Assembly: GCA_013180625.2 (NCBI GenBank)
Contig: SNVD02004686.1
Span: 1-64,000 of the forward strand
DNA from: Boswellia sacra
Taxonomy: Eukaryota > Streptophyta > Magnoliopsida > Sapindales > Burseraceae
Length of the DNA stretch: 64,000 bases
Reading direction: 5' to 3'
The notes under the pieces are model-generated. The model was not told the origin of the DNA, did no database searches, and was given only the letters and a program-made list of their open reading frames with translations. The position numbers were made by a program, and so were the translations under genes. The stretch's first letter is position 1; each line of letters begins with the position of its first letter. This document shows, piece by piece, positions 43,553-56,329 of this stretch.

Positions 43553-46500
43553 ATTGTTATCAGAGCTTTAATTCCTCCACTAGTGAGTAACTAGGTAACA
43601 AAAATTATTTGCTTTTTATGCAAGTAACATGTTATAATGATGTGTTATTTTCTCAATTAATTGCAAATGTAATTTGATATGGTGATGTATATGGTTAAAC
43701 CTTGGTCTTACAAGTTTCTTTGTAAATTTATTCAAAGGTTTGGAAATTTGAGCGGTGGCCAATATGCCATTGAATTACTGTGTTTGTTTATTTTATGTTG
43801 ATTAATTTTGTGTTTTTGTACATAATTGTATGTAAATTATTATGCATGACATGTATGATTGATTTAAGAACACATGAGTTGATAAAGATTAAGAAGCATG
43901 GAGGCCGAATCAACATAGGAAGAGGATATGGTTTAAGCCACAAAAGTTATGCGCCAAAAACCCTAAGTCTAAGGGTTTGTGTAAATAGGCCTTGGGATTG
44001 CCTTGGAGGTGCCAGTCAGCCCCAGAGCAAGTCTAGGGCATGTGGATTTGATTGGCCAAACGGTTTCTTGGAAAGCCCTAAGCCACATCAAATTGTCCCA
44101 AGCCCCAGCATGGTGAGCCCAAGTCCAAAGTGCATGGATTTTGTTGTTTTAAGCTTATTGTGCTTTGGTCTATAGGTCTAGCTTGGTGATTCATCATGAA
44201 AGATGGGTCCAATGAACTGTTTTATCGTGCATAATAGCTGCTGGGTAGTGAACAATATCACGGTGTTGGGCTTCATGGTTTTATTTGAACCCAAACCAAA
44301 GTTGATTCTAAGTTGTTTCACCTAATGGCTTAGTTTATTTTGAAACTTGGGCCCATATCAGTGCAATTGATTTGTTGGATAGTACCATCTTGTCCATGTT
44401 GTTTTTGTGGTTTTATAGCCCAAAACATGACAAATTCAGAGTTGTATAGCCACAAAATCAAATTTGCAATCTTTAGGGGTAAAGTTGTAAATCTAGAAAC
44501 ATTCCATATCTGTAGGGGTGTCTGTAAATATTTTCAGAGTTTCTAAACATCTTTAAGACAATTTATTAAACACCCAAAATTTTCAATTTAATGCATTTTG
44601 AAAATTTTCTCGAACTAATGGATATATTCAAATGCAAGGTGTCAAGCCCATGATCTCATTTCATTTATAAAAGCCTAGTCCAATTCTTTTTGTTAACAAC
44701 CCAGCCCATCCTTCCCTTATTTTTTTGCATTTATATTAGGTAGGAAATTAGAATAAATAGAAAATAAAAAGAAGGGACATAGAGAAGCGGGGATCTGGGA
44801 GACAGGAAAAGGAGTGAAGCCTTGGAGTTGCATGCTTTCTAGGATTTATGGAGACATTTCAAGGTAATTCCTCCACCTCCTAACTAAAATAGATTTGAAT
44901 ATTTTGGTTTCCACATTTGGATATGCATTAGCGAGGAATTATTGACATTTGGAAAATTTTTAGAGGGAGAAATAGGGAGAGAAAGGAGATTTCCATGCTT
45001 ACTTAGGCTTATTTTTCATAGTTAGATGGATTTCTTACCCAATTAGAGCTATTAGTAGGAATTAGTGTAAAGTGAGACAAAAACCCATTTACCCAAATTT
45101 TTCCTAATTTACATTTTACAATTAGTCCTTAGATTTGTGTTTGTATGGGAAAACTAGTAATGTTCCTAGCCAATTGTAACCCTTGGAAGCATCATTTGAG
45201 AAATTCTTAAATTTTCAGTTCATTTCACTAAGGTTCCTACAAGTAGAAAGTTGGTGTTTTTGTCTAATTATATGGTTTGGTGCTATTAAAAAGTTTTATT
45301 TCGCTTTTCCCTTAGGTAAGACTGCAGTTTCAAGTTCGAATCCAAGTCTGTTAGAGGAATGGGTTGCCACACGAGTTGATCCATAAGTATGTGAGTGGGA
45401 AAAATGTGTTTTTACAAAGATTTGAATTATAATTTTAAATTTATATTTTTATACATGCTAGCAAAGTTTTATTGTGTTTAGTAAAGTCATTTTTCTTAAT
45501 TTATCTATAAAGCATATTTTATAGTTTACCAAATGTTATCTATTTAGTTTATTAGAAAGAATTGTTTAATATTTTAGAGATTTTAAAGTAAAGCTAGTTT
45601 TCTAAAATATCTCTAAAAATAATGGTGCTTGATTTTATGTTTTACTAAGCTAGTACTTGATTCATTCATTTAGTAAATAGATAGAGGTCTTTGGGACTCT
45701 TTCAGACACACATAGAGGTTTTGGACTGTGTGATCTAGGCGCTCAATTTTTTTGGGGCAGCTCTATGCATGCGTATGACTGGTATAGTGATTAGCTTGAC
45801 CTAAGCGATTCTAGCCCAGCCGGTTCATGATCAGCTAGATCAGTTTAGGTACTTGATTAGTGAAACTATGATGATTTAGAAATTAAAATGTGAAATGATT
45901 TCCATGAGATTTAAAGCTTAATTCTTCTATCGGATAGGAATGTTAAATGCAATCAAAAATGTTTTAGAAGAGTTTTATATTAACATTTAGATTATGTGAA
46001 AAGGTATATGAATGATTTAAGGATTTGCTTCCTTATTTTGTATCCTTTCTAAATAGTTTCTTAAAGACTATTAGTAAAGTAAAATTTTAATTGTTAATTG
46101 TTATCATGTACTATTTTATTTTATGTAAATTTTAATTATTTTAAATGTCTCTACCCATCTCACTGAGGTTATACTCACCATTTTTCTTTTTCTTTTAAAA
46201 AAAATGCCTTTCCCCTTAGGAGATTACAGTGTTCAGTCGGAGAGTCGTTAGCTGCTTGAGGTTGGTTACTTGATGATGCTTTGATAGCATAACTTTTGAT
46301 ATTATTTTCCATTATTTTAGATGATCTTTTGTATATGTATTTTTTTATATTATGTATACAACAAGGATTTTCTTTTAATTTTCTCTTAAAACTTTTTGCT
46401 TAATTATCATGCATAAGTTTTTTTAAGGAAAATTGCATTAAAATCTTAGTTATAATTTTTGAAATGTAAATCAATCATATTTGAGCTTGGAGGACATAGT

Positions 46501-48931
46501 TTGCTATGTTGGTTGTTTTCGAAGACAAATGTTTTATTAGAGGATCTAAGGTCCCAAGAAGAACTTGTGGATGTATGAAATACCATAGAAGTGTTAAATA
46601 TTATGTGTTTTGCCAGGGGGTTTAGTCCAAAATACAGGGGAGACAATGCCAAATTTTCTTAAAATAACATATTTTAACAAATTATTTCTTAGCATAGTTT
46701 TAGGCACGATTTGCTCATGTTAGCTAGAGGCGGGTCGTGTCACAAGGGACATGCCAAGAAGACACAAGAAGATACAGAAACTCAAGAAAATATTATTATA
46801 ATATCTTTAGGAAAAAGAAAAAGTGTTTATACGAATATATATGCTTTATGCATGATTATTTTATTTAAGTGTTAAATGAAATAATGACATATCACATGCC
46901 ATATAGAGCGCAGGAAAAATGCTACATAATATATTATAACATGTCCCTACATTCATGCATAAATTTATATGTAATTAATCAAAGTGTTTGGTTAGTAGAA
47001 CGTATAAGTAGATTTACTTAAAATTAATTAGATTAATTAAAGTAATTAATAAGGTGATTTACATATTTATCAAAAGTTTGATAAATAGAATATAAATCAT
47101 AATCTTAATTGTTGAGATTAATTAAGAAATAAAATATGGATATAAAAAGTTTCAAAAGGTTTCAAAAAGTTTTATAAACCATATTTTAAACTAAAATCCC
47201 AAAATTTTTTTAATGTTTGAGCGGGAGAATGTTCAATTATATTTAAACTAAAGCCTTTGTTGTTGGTCCATATAGATGGGCCATCTATAAACCTTGACTG
47301 GGCTCGTCTTGGGGCCTTACTCCCTAAATAAGGGTTTATAGTAGTTGGGCCTTACTCCCTAAATAAGGGTTTATGGTAGTTGTCTTCCAAGATTAGATCT
47401 CCTATTAAATAAAATTGATCCAAGCAAACCATTAAGTGCCATTTTCTGAGAAATTTCACATTACTACAATATTGGTATTAATTGAAATAATGGTCACACA
47501 TTCAACTTAATTTTTGAAAAGATATTCCCTAAAGAATGATTTCATTAACTAAGGGCTAACTACATGGTGGTTATTATTATTGAAATATGAGTTATTTTGG
47601 AAATACTAATAATTAGAAAGAGTTCTAATTTAATCAAATAGAGTTATTACATTTTCCTAAAACAAAGTAGTAATTATTTGATCAAAGCACCTTAGAATAT
47701 ATTACAAATTATTTTGGGCAACTGCATCTATATTTTGGCATCCCACGTATCATGAAGTTATATTCAAAAATTTTATAGTCATTGATAAGGGTGTATGTTT
47801 ATTTATACAAAAATTAAATCCAATACCTTCAATGCTAAATGATTAATATGCTCCATGGATAAATTATACTGAATGAGATTTTAACTGGATATGATGACCA
47901 TAAGATGGAGATAGCTATGTAGACCATGAGATGGGGATAGTTATGTCAACCATGTGATGGTCAACCCATGTGATGGTCAAGGTTATGTGAAGTGGAAAGA
48001 AAGTCTTGACACTCTACAACAAGCTCAATTTCATAAGTGGGTCCTCTAAGCAAGTACACTTACACCTTCTTATGAGTATTGGACTCTTTAAAGAATAAAT
48101 AATACTATATAAAATGAGAGAAAGCAAATGCAATAGCCAAGTTATATATATTTATTTCCTTGAACCAAGTGTTAGAATTGAAATTTATACATATAGCTAA
48201 TGTAAAATATATCATTTTTTTACTTCCAAGGGTTGTTAAGTGAGGCAAAATTAGTATGAAACTAAATCTTTATCTTGTTCTCTAGATTGAATAAAGATAG
48301 ATTTTGAAAAAGAATTAGAATCTCTCTCAAAAGCCCAATAGAACAAAGTTACTAGGGATGCTGCAACCAAAGTCTAATATTCTTCTAGTTTGAAACCTTA
48401 AGGGTAAGGTCTACAAGATTGGATATTGAAAGATTTAAAATCCTTAACATGGGAGACAAAGAATGAAGCCTAACTAATTAGAAAAAGTTTCCATTATGGT
48501 GATAAAGACCATTTTGAAAAGAGATTACATAGCATTTAAAGTTTTTTTAAACAATATTTTTTCTAGAATCATTCTTTATAGAATATTCTATTAATTATTA
48601 AATTATGGATATTAACCATGCTTGTAATTCTTTGTAAAAACTAAATAGGACTCGACTTCTAAATGAAAGTGACTTGGCATAAGGCTTGAACAAGAATTGT
48701 TGGTGTCTACTCATGTAATTAAAGAATTGCACATTTTGATATTTTTCGTTTTGGATAATTGCTATTTTTCTAGATATTGTGTACGAAATTTTGAATTTCA
48801 AATACTTATTTAAAATTCTAGTTATTCACTTTCTTTTAAAAAGTTTGTTGTTATCAAAAAGAGTAAAGAATTTTATCTTTTTTTTGGAATTGTACATAAC
48901 AATTTGTATATGATGGAAAACTAAAAATGAA
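43553..48931. other. Degenerate repeat DNA without a recognised gene
   Basis: The ORFs here (for instance 43780-44175, plus) show no domain. At about 46690-46741 the sequence ends in GAGGCGGGTCGTGTCA, which looks like the end of a gypsy-type LTR. After that comes A/T-rich DNA, a 35-bp tandem duplication at 47312-47381, and an ATGAGATGG/ATAGTTATGT repeat near 47885-47980. No gag or pol was seen between the LTR-like parts. Confidence 0.4.
47312..47381. repeat. 35-bp tandem duplication
   Basis: Units 47312-47346 and 47347-47381, GGGCCTTACTCCCTAAATAA and on, differing by one base. Confidence 0.85.
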
Positions 48932-49686
48932 CTGCGAACTTAGAGGAACATCGTATATAGGAGTTGGGTGGGTGGTCGCACGACCCGACGTCGGAGTCGA
49001 TGCTCCTGGATGTCCAGCACTATAGAACGACTCCAGCGCAGGACTAAAGGTCCCTCTGTCAACGTTAGGACTGGCTGTGTCTATTGCTGGCTCCACATCA
49101 GGTCCAATAGGGGAACTAGGGCCAACAGGAGGTGAACCGATTGAACCCTCAGGAGGTGGAGCTGATGGACCCTTCGGAGGTGGAGCTGATGGAACCTCTG
49201 GAGGAAGTGGCTCAATGCTCTCCGCAGGCAATAATGGAGCATCCACAGCTGTTGCCCAAGCCATATGTGCACCTCTCCGGATGCCAACTACATCAACGAG
49301 CCTTATATACCACTGGGTCTGCTGCTTCTCCTCAGACGACTCCAGAAGGACGAGCGGACGAGCCTGCGTCAACAAATAATCCATCATGTAAAACAGTAAT
49401 GTGGTGTGAATAAAAACAAGACAATTTCATATGACAGAGGATCCGTATGTACCAGCCTCCTAACCTGCAGTACATCATTTATGACTATGTGCTGGGATGG
49501 GGTCTTAATTATCCCCCACTTCAACAATCGTGGTATCTTCCCCTCATAGTCCCTGGGCACTCGCCCAAAATTCGTGCCAATGTAACGCACGGCCTCGTAC
49601 AACCAAACCTTAATAACATCAAACAGGTTAGTTGTCGATGCTGCGTCTCTATGTGTTCCGAGAGTCTTCGCGGGGTTTAGCAGCAT
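48932..49686 (-). pseudogene. Remnant of DUF1985/Ulp1-like gene, element 1
   Basis: An exon at about 49470-49686 with NLFDVIKVWLYEAVRYIGTN corresponds to 58460-58655 of element 2. After an intron (about 49387-49465), an exon with repeated PSAPPPEG-type Pro-rich units (48932-49387) follows. It stops at a position equal to the exon end at 57922 in element 2. No protease domain remains. Confidence 0.7.
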
Positions 49687-49689
49687 GTT

Positions 49690-50060
49690 TGTGTGAAGCG
49701 GGAAATGATGGTCGAGTGTTTTGTTTAAACCCTAAAGGTCGAGATCTTGTGTCGAGGGGGTAGCTTCGCGTGTCAGATGTCTAGATATTATGTCGAGCGT
49801 CTTTCTTCGAGTATCGAGGGTCGAGTTAAATTGTCAGATTTATATGTCGCGCTAGTCGAGTGTCGAGGGATGCCAGATCCAGTCAGGACATGTCGAATGT
49901 ACTTGTCGAGTGTATCAACTCGACTGTCGAGTGTCGATTTTGTGGCGAGGGTTTGTGTGTCATGTTGGTCGAGCGTCAGTCATTTGTGTCGAGTGTCGAG
50001 AGTCGAGGGTTTTGTGTCAAATGTCGTCGAGCGTTTGGACAGAACACTCGTTTCTTTGAC
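49690..50060. repeat. TCGAGTGTCGA-type array, element 1 internal
   Basis: Degenerate repeats of GTCGAGTGTCGA spacing 8-20 bp downstream of the transposase gene. Same type as 53390-53830, 55370-55760, 59671-59779 and 60430-60780. Confidence 0.75.
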
Positions 50061-50266
50061 TTTTAAAAGCAAATTCGTAATGATTTTTTAGTCCACGAAC
50101 CTTGTATGGCTGAACGTCAGACATGAATATTTAGTTTAACGACAACACACATTAAGACGTGATTAATACATTAATGTTGCTTACAATGACAAAATCCAAC
50201 CCCCGAAAGTTATTAATTTCAACAGGCCAGGAATTGCAATACAAAAAATAGACTATGTTGCTTACA

Positions 50267-53200
50267 TCAATATTTGGTGTACATCAGGTTTCGACAAGTT
50301 TGACGATTGTGCCTAGAACTTCCACAGCGCCCGCAATTTTGAGAGGAGCTAGACTCACCGACAGAAGGGATTCTATTCCTCCGAGGATGACCGGTTGGTC
50401 TCCTCATGACTGGCGGGAGAACCACTCTACTGCGAACCTCCTCAGGAACCACCCAATCCTCACTAACTCCAACAGGAACAACTGGGAGAGCATATGCATG
50501 TAGTAATGTTTCAATGGTATACCAATGGGCACAATAATCGTGGCACGTAAGTAGATTCATACGTTTGCATACAGCTAATACATGTGCACACGGAAGCTGG
50601 TCAAGATCAAACACCCAGCACGTGCATGTACGAGCGTGCATGTCAATAATGCTAACACGATCGTTGCCTCTAACCTCATACATAGTAAGAGATATACCAC
50701 TAACTCTCATACGCTCTCCCTCTTTTAAACGCTCCTCCATCAACTTGTTTGCCGAGGGCGAGAGATGAGATTCTAAGTTAGCCAATAGCTGTCGACGCTC
50801 ATAAAACCATTTCTGCGAGTTGGCCCAGAAATAATCAGCTAACAATATCACCGAGAGGAATCGATGGTTTCGCAAACAGCTGTTCATCGACTCAGCTATA
50901 TTTGTTGTCATTATGTTATACCGTTGACCATGAAACTGTGAACATGGTCATTTCTCGACTCTAATCTCTCGAAGATAAGTTGCTGCTATTGGCATATGCG
51001 ATTCAATTTGTCGCATATGATAGTTGAAATCAGCACAGTGATATGTCCTTGGTACTGCAATTCCAATAAAGTCTTGTCCTTGAACGTTGCCTTCAAGTTA
51101 CCCTTCAGAGGATGAGTGCACAATCCATGCAATGCATGAGGAAAAACTGCTAGAATGGTGCGTTCAATACTACAATGACGGTCAGAAATGAAGACAAGAT
51201 CTCGGACATTTTGTACAACATGATCACACAACTGTCTCATGAACCAGTTCCACGAGTCATCATTTTCAAAATGCCCAATTCCAAATGCCAATGGGTATAT
51301 TTGTTTATTTCCATCCATACAAGAAGCCAAAAATATTGTACCTCTATATTTCCCTTTCAAAAAAGAACCGTCAACTGCGATAACCGGCTTAATTGATAAT
51401 GCAAATCCAGCAATAGAGGCCCCCATACTCATGAAAAAGTTTCTGAAATGGTTCTCGTCATCAGTTTCTAATGACGTTTTGGTCCCGGGGTTTGCTTTCT
51501 CAGTCATGTACATGTACTGGGAGAGTAGTGTGAATGATTCCTCATGAGATCCGTGAAGTTCTTACAAAGCTGCCTCCTTTGCCCTCCATGCCTTGTTGTA
51601 CGTAATATAAACACCCAATGACTCCTAAACATCGGACATAATATCCTTCGGACGATATATTCTTGATACCTCAATGAATTTGCTCTTAATATGTTTACCA
51701 ATGATATGTGTAGTTACCTGTTTGTGAATTGGGTGAAGTCTAGCTCCGGAGCATGTGTGGGGGTTCTTATACTTTTTCACTTGGAAGAAATGTGAGTCGG
51801 CCACCTTTATGGCACGTAAACGCCATTTACAAGATTCAGCCCGGCAGACAACCTCAAACCTTGTTGTGTTGGAGTTCTTTACCTTGAATTGAAAGTTCTG
51901 TCTTAATGCCAACATCGATAATTTCTCACGAAGCTCCGTTTTGCTGTTAAACATCTGCCCAACCCCAACCTCAATCCCGTCAACTAAAAACGATGAGGCA
52001 TCATCGCCATCTGTGGAAGGTGGATGCATAATAAGTGGCATCCACCTAAATGTGTTAGCCTGACAGCTGTCATTCTCAACGCCCACATTACCTTCTTCAT
52101 GTCTACGATTTTCATCCACTCTCGGCTCATTATTCGACATCGAATCTTGCAGATGTTCATATACAGGACGAGTAGGTATGAAGTGAAATGGAGGAGGCAC
52201 GTTAAGTGTGGAGTGAATTGGAGAAGGCACGGTAAATGGCTAATCCTGGTTCACATCATTCAAGATCTCCCGTTCTCCCTCATTATCAAAATGTGGACCG
52301 TCTACATTATACCCATCAACAACAAAATCATCTAATCCCTCAACATCATTCTCAATACAAATAATGCAATCATCATTGCCATCGTCAACATGCGCACTAA
52401 CATCATTATCTTTGTAATTTTCATCACCACCATCGTCATCATTAACATCATCGATATTAACCTAGACTCTCAAACTCTCTAATACTGTCAAGATGACGTG
52501 CCAATCTCGATGGCATCGACGGAGGCACCCCTTCTTCATTTTTAAATAACACCCCAACCCCAACTGACTTATGCCCTGCATGCCCTGAACACTGCTCAAA
52601 CTCAATACCAACATCATCATTTAGTTGTGGTTGTGCACAAACAGGAGTAGACTCACTTAATTGGTTGCTTCCACTTACTGAACGAAGCAAAGAGGGATGA
52701 AAAGATCCTTGTCGCCTACGTACTGCATCAGATCTTGACCTCTGTCTTTTTTTTTTGTAACCGAGGTGTCCGGGCCAGCTTACGCACACCACAACTAATC
52801 CTTGGGGGAGACTAGCGTGACCACAACCCACTATCACAATCTCCTGCTTACCTTATGGGGAAAGGCCATTGTGAAGAGTCGAACCCAGGACTTCTCTGTT
52901 GGCTTTACCAACTCCCTTCTGGGCCGTCGTTGCCACTTGAACCAACCCATTGTGGGTCTGACCTCTGTCTTTGCTTCTCCCTATCTTCAAGTTTGACAAT
53001 TAATGGTGTATATGATTGTTGGTCCTCCAAACAATATTGTATAAAAAAACAAACATCGTCGTCAGTCTCAATATGAATCGGCATTGGCAGAACACCCTTA
53101 CAAGCAAATTGAACCTCTAAACTCATGTTATGCTTATGAAGATCCCAACCCATTTTAGTACTAATACAGTCAACCAACTCATTATAGGTAGCACACCTAC

Positions 53201-53312
53201 GAATTATCAATGGCTTCCCCGTCCCACTGGTGTACAAATAACCACCGTTCTCTTGCACAGTCCAATAACCATTGTATACAATAAGTATTCGTAAAGTTTC
53301 CATTTCCTGCAT
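50267..53312 (-). pseudogene. MuDR-type transposase, element 1 (broken)
   Basis: Pieces on the minus strand: a PB1-like N-terminal part (53312-52972), a SINE insertion, an acidic/linker region (52735-52457), the MuDR DNA-binding domain (52230-51625), the transposase core (51580-50986) with VIAVDGSFLKG and VFISDRH, then SWIM (CTCWVFDLDQLPCAH) and a complete CCHC knuckle CGRCGSSRHNRQTC (50911-50267). Breaks relative to element 2: an extra A near 52460, a stop near 52240, a 7-bp deletion near 51055, and TGA for Trp at 50949-50951. The Trp codon at about 51587, mutated in element 2, is intact here. Confidence 0.88.
52749..52958 (-). mobile_element. tRNA-derived SINE inserted in the transposase gene
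   Basis: 210 bp on the minus strand. It begins ACCCACAATGGGTTGGTTCA; GGTTCAAGTGG fits an A box and GGGTTCGACTC a B box of RNA polymerase III. It ends CGGTTAC followed by an A tract. The 13-bp target duplication TGACCTCTGTCTT is perfect (52736-52748 and 52959-52971). Element 2 has the uninterrupted empty site at about 63512-63527. Confidence 0.93.
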
Positions 53313-54255
53313 GATTGAGACATATCATATAAGTTCCGTGGATAAAAAATAATTACGAAATTGCTTACGAAAGTCACAAAAATGAATTTTCTGCCAAAAC
53401 GCTCGACGACACTCGACATATACCCTCGACACGCGACCAATAAGACTCGACACATGAACTCGACTATCTTTGCATATGACACTCGTCAAGTTCGACACTC
53501 GACGCACATACTCAAAAGCTCGACAAATAGGTCTCGACGCTCAACTAACGACTCTAAAAAATACTTAACATTCATGGTTTGAGATATCTACACGTCGGTT
53601 TGAGACACTCGACTCTCAACACGTGACACACGAACTCGACGAAATTTGCATCCGATTTTTTCGTCGAGTTCGTCAATTCACCAAACCCTCGACGAAACTC
53701 GAACTCTCGACACTCAAACCTAGAATCGACACAATGCCTAGACACTCAACACTACCATCCAACATGTTAAGATTCGATCCGACAAAACCGCTCGACACTC
53801 GATGACGCTCGACAAATCTCGTCTTCTTCATCTGTCGACTGCGATACCAGATTTTCCCACAACAATTGCCTTAGTTCACATACATATCCCACTTTTAAGC
53901 TATATAATGAGGTTGTCAGTTACCAAAACGATCAATAACGAAAACACTACAACCTAATGAAATTTTCATGCCATTTAGAGAGAGATTAAGGAAAGTTGTT
54001 CTTACGTCAGCTGTTGAGGTTGTTTCAGACAGCGAAGTGTATCGATCTGTGACTGGTTTCTTTGTTCTTAGTTTAGTTTACTGACTTTCTTTAATTTCGT
54101 CTGAAGAGGGAATTAATAATTTTTTTGGAAAATATTGATTATACAAGGATGTTTGAGTCTTTTTGTCAAGAAAATGTCTATAGCATGAAAATTTTTCAGG
54201 ATGTGTCCATTTTTCAACAAGGCCTCCTAATTGTGTCTATTCTCTCAATTTTCCC
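53269..54255. repeat. Right terminal inverted repeat of element 1, about 1 kb
   Basis: Reverse complement matches 54877-55882, from the outer end GGGAAAATTGAG through a TCGA-rich array (53390-53830) to the first codons of the transposase gene. Sequence TTCCTTAATCTCTCTCTAAA (complement) lies between. Confidence 0.88.
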
Positions 54256-54876
54256 TTGAATTTAAGCGCAACGATCGAAAGCAAGAATAGTGGTGGTGGC
54301 TGTGTTACAAGACGCGCCATTACACTGATAACTGGCGACAGTTACGACGACTTCTACTTTATTTTTTCAAAATTCTGTTTAAAATAATTAAATTAAAATA
54401 TATTTTATTCTATATTTATATTTAATATAAATAATTAAATAATATGTAATTTTTAATATTTTTCTTACTTTTTAATATATATTTTATATTTTTAATTATT
54501 TATTTATTTTAAAACTATATTAATTTAATAATATTTTAAAATAATTTGATAATTATTTTTTGCAAGTTTATTTAATTTTTAATAAATGATTATATATTTT
54601 TATTTATTAAATCTACAATAGTTTAATAAAATTTTTTATAATTTAAAATTATTATTTTTAAAAAGTGGAATTTAACTTTTTGTAGTAAAAAATAAAATGT
54701 TATAATATTAATTTAATAAATAATTCTTTATTTTTATTTAATTGATAAAAAATTTAAATTTAAAATATAATTTTAATAATAGATATTATATATTTCAATA
54801 TTTATATCTAATTAATTTATAAACTATTTCTTGCTATTCATGATTTTATTAGACAACCAAGCATAGGAAAAAATTT
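54256..54876. other. AT-rich spacer between the two MULEs
   Basis: 621 bp, nearly pure A/T from about 54360 to 54840. No coding sequence. Confidence 0.8.
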
Positions 54877-55882
54877 GGGAAAATTGAGAAAATAGACAGA
54901 ATTAGAGGGCCTTGTTGAAAAATGGACACATCCTGAAAAATTTTCATACCATAGACACTTTCTTGACAAAAAGACTGAAATACCCTTGTATAATTAATAT
55001 TTTCTCAAAACGTTATTAATTCCCTCTTAGGACGAAATCAAAGAAAGTCAGTAAACGAAACTCAGAACAAAGAAACCAGTCACAGATCCATACACTTCAC
55101 TGTCCAAAACAACCTCAATAGCTGATGCTGAGCAAATAACGTAAGAACAACTTTCCTTAATCTCTCTCTAAATGGCATGAAAATTTCATAAGGTTGTAGT
55201 GTTTTCGTTATTGATCGTTTTGCTAACTGACAACCGCATTATATAGCTTAAAAATGAGATACGTATATGAACTAAAGTTAGAGATAGTGCCGTTTGTGTG
55301 AAAATATGCTGAAAATTGGCTGTCGTTGTGCAAAAATCTGGTATCGCAGCCGAAAGATGAAGAAGAGGAGATTTGTCGAGTGTCGAGCGGTTTTGTCGGA
55401 TCGAATCTTGACATGTCGGATGGTAGTGTCGAGTGTCTAGGCGTTGTGTCGATTGGAGGTTCGAGTGTCGAGAGTTCGAGTTTCGTCGAGCGTCTGGTGG
55501 ATTGACGAACTCGACGAAGTCGGATGCAAATTTCATCGAGTTCGTGTATCGCGTGTTGAGAGTTGAGTGTCGGATACGTGGAAACCAACGTGTAGATGTC
55601 TCGAACCATGAATATCGAGTATCTTCGAGAGTCGTTGGTCGAGCGTCAAGAGTCGTTTGGCGAGCATTTGAGTATCTGCGTCGAGTGCCGAACTTGACGA
55701 GTGTCGGACGCAAAGATAGTCGAGTTCGTGTGTCGAGTATCGTCGAGCGTTTTGGCAGAACACTCGTTTTTGTGACTTTTGCAAGCAATTTCGTAATTAT
55801 TTTTTGTCCACGAAACTTATATGATATGTCTCAATCATGTAGGAAATGGAAACTTTACGCATACTCATTGTATACAATGGTT
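54877..55882. repeat. Left terminal inverted repeat of element 2
   Basis: Starts GGGAAAATTGAGAAAATAGA. Includes a TCGA-rich array at 55370-55760 and, at its inner end, ATG at 55846 followed by codons METLRILIVYNG (to 55881), the same as the start of the transposase gene at the other end. Similarity stops right after. Confidence 0.9.
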
Positions 55883-56329
55883 TACAACCGGAAAACATGA
55901 GAAACATATATGTACTTATACAATCGGAGAAAGATGTATTTACAAGTTTTCGTACAACTATACATGGAAACCATGTGCAACTATAAAAAAAAAATGTCAC
56001 TATACAATAATGTGTAAATATCCAGAAACTATCAACCAAAAAAAATGTGTAACTAAACATGGTACAATCGTGCTTGGCTGTTGGTCAACCTCCGCTGAAT
56101 CAACATCGTCATGGTATAATCGTGCTTGGTTGTTGGTCAACCTCCGCTGAATCAACATCGTCATGGGCAATGGTGGTCGTAACATCCCCTGACACATCAT
56201 TAGCAGTCTCGGTAGTGGCTGCAACATCAGTAGGCAAGGGAGGTTGAGGCAACAGCTCTTCAACCTGGGAGGGCACCGTGACGGTCGGGGCGGCCTCCTG
56301 TGTTTGTGGGTTTTCGCGGCTGACCAAAG
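55883..56329 (-). other. 3' part of the Ulp1 gene region with a 52-bp tandem duplication
   Basis: Follows the catalytic domain. Two 52-bp units (56062-56113 and 56114-56165) starting GTACAATCGTGCTTGG / GTATAATCGTGCTTGG; 52 is not a multiple of three, so the units are read in different frames. A frame on the minus strand at 56109-56327 is Thr/Val/Pro-rich and acidic and could be the protein's tail. Confidence 0.55.

Larger units (their letters stand above)
48932..54255 (-). mobile_element. MuDR-like element 1 (MULE), truncated at its left end
   Basis: Holds a DUF1985-gene remnant (48932-49686), a TCGA-rich array (49690-50060), a broken transposase (50267-53312) with a SINE inside, and a terminal repeat of about 1 kb ending at 54255. 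The end reads GGGAAAATTGAGAGAATAGA from the outside and matches the start of element 2 at 54877. The left terminal repeat and the Ulp1 domain are missing; similarity to element 2 begins abruptly at 48932. Compared with element 2, about 1.7 kb are deleted near 49637. Confidence 0.85.

Noticed and set aside
43780..44175. 131-residue plus-strand ORF
   Set aside because: No motif recognised; lies within degenerate LTR-like DNA after a primer-site-like sequence; not gag-like.
49077..49379. Gly/Ser/Pro-rich ORF on the plus strand (and 57962-58423)
   Set aside because: Antisense reading of the Pro-rich exon of the DUF1985/Ulp1 gene; the minus strand has the conserved domain order.
52457..52837. ORF running through the SINE as a separate gene
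   Set aside because: Its first part translates SINE sequence; the rest is the transposase linker.
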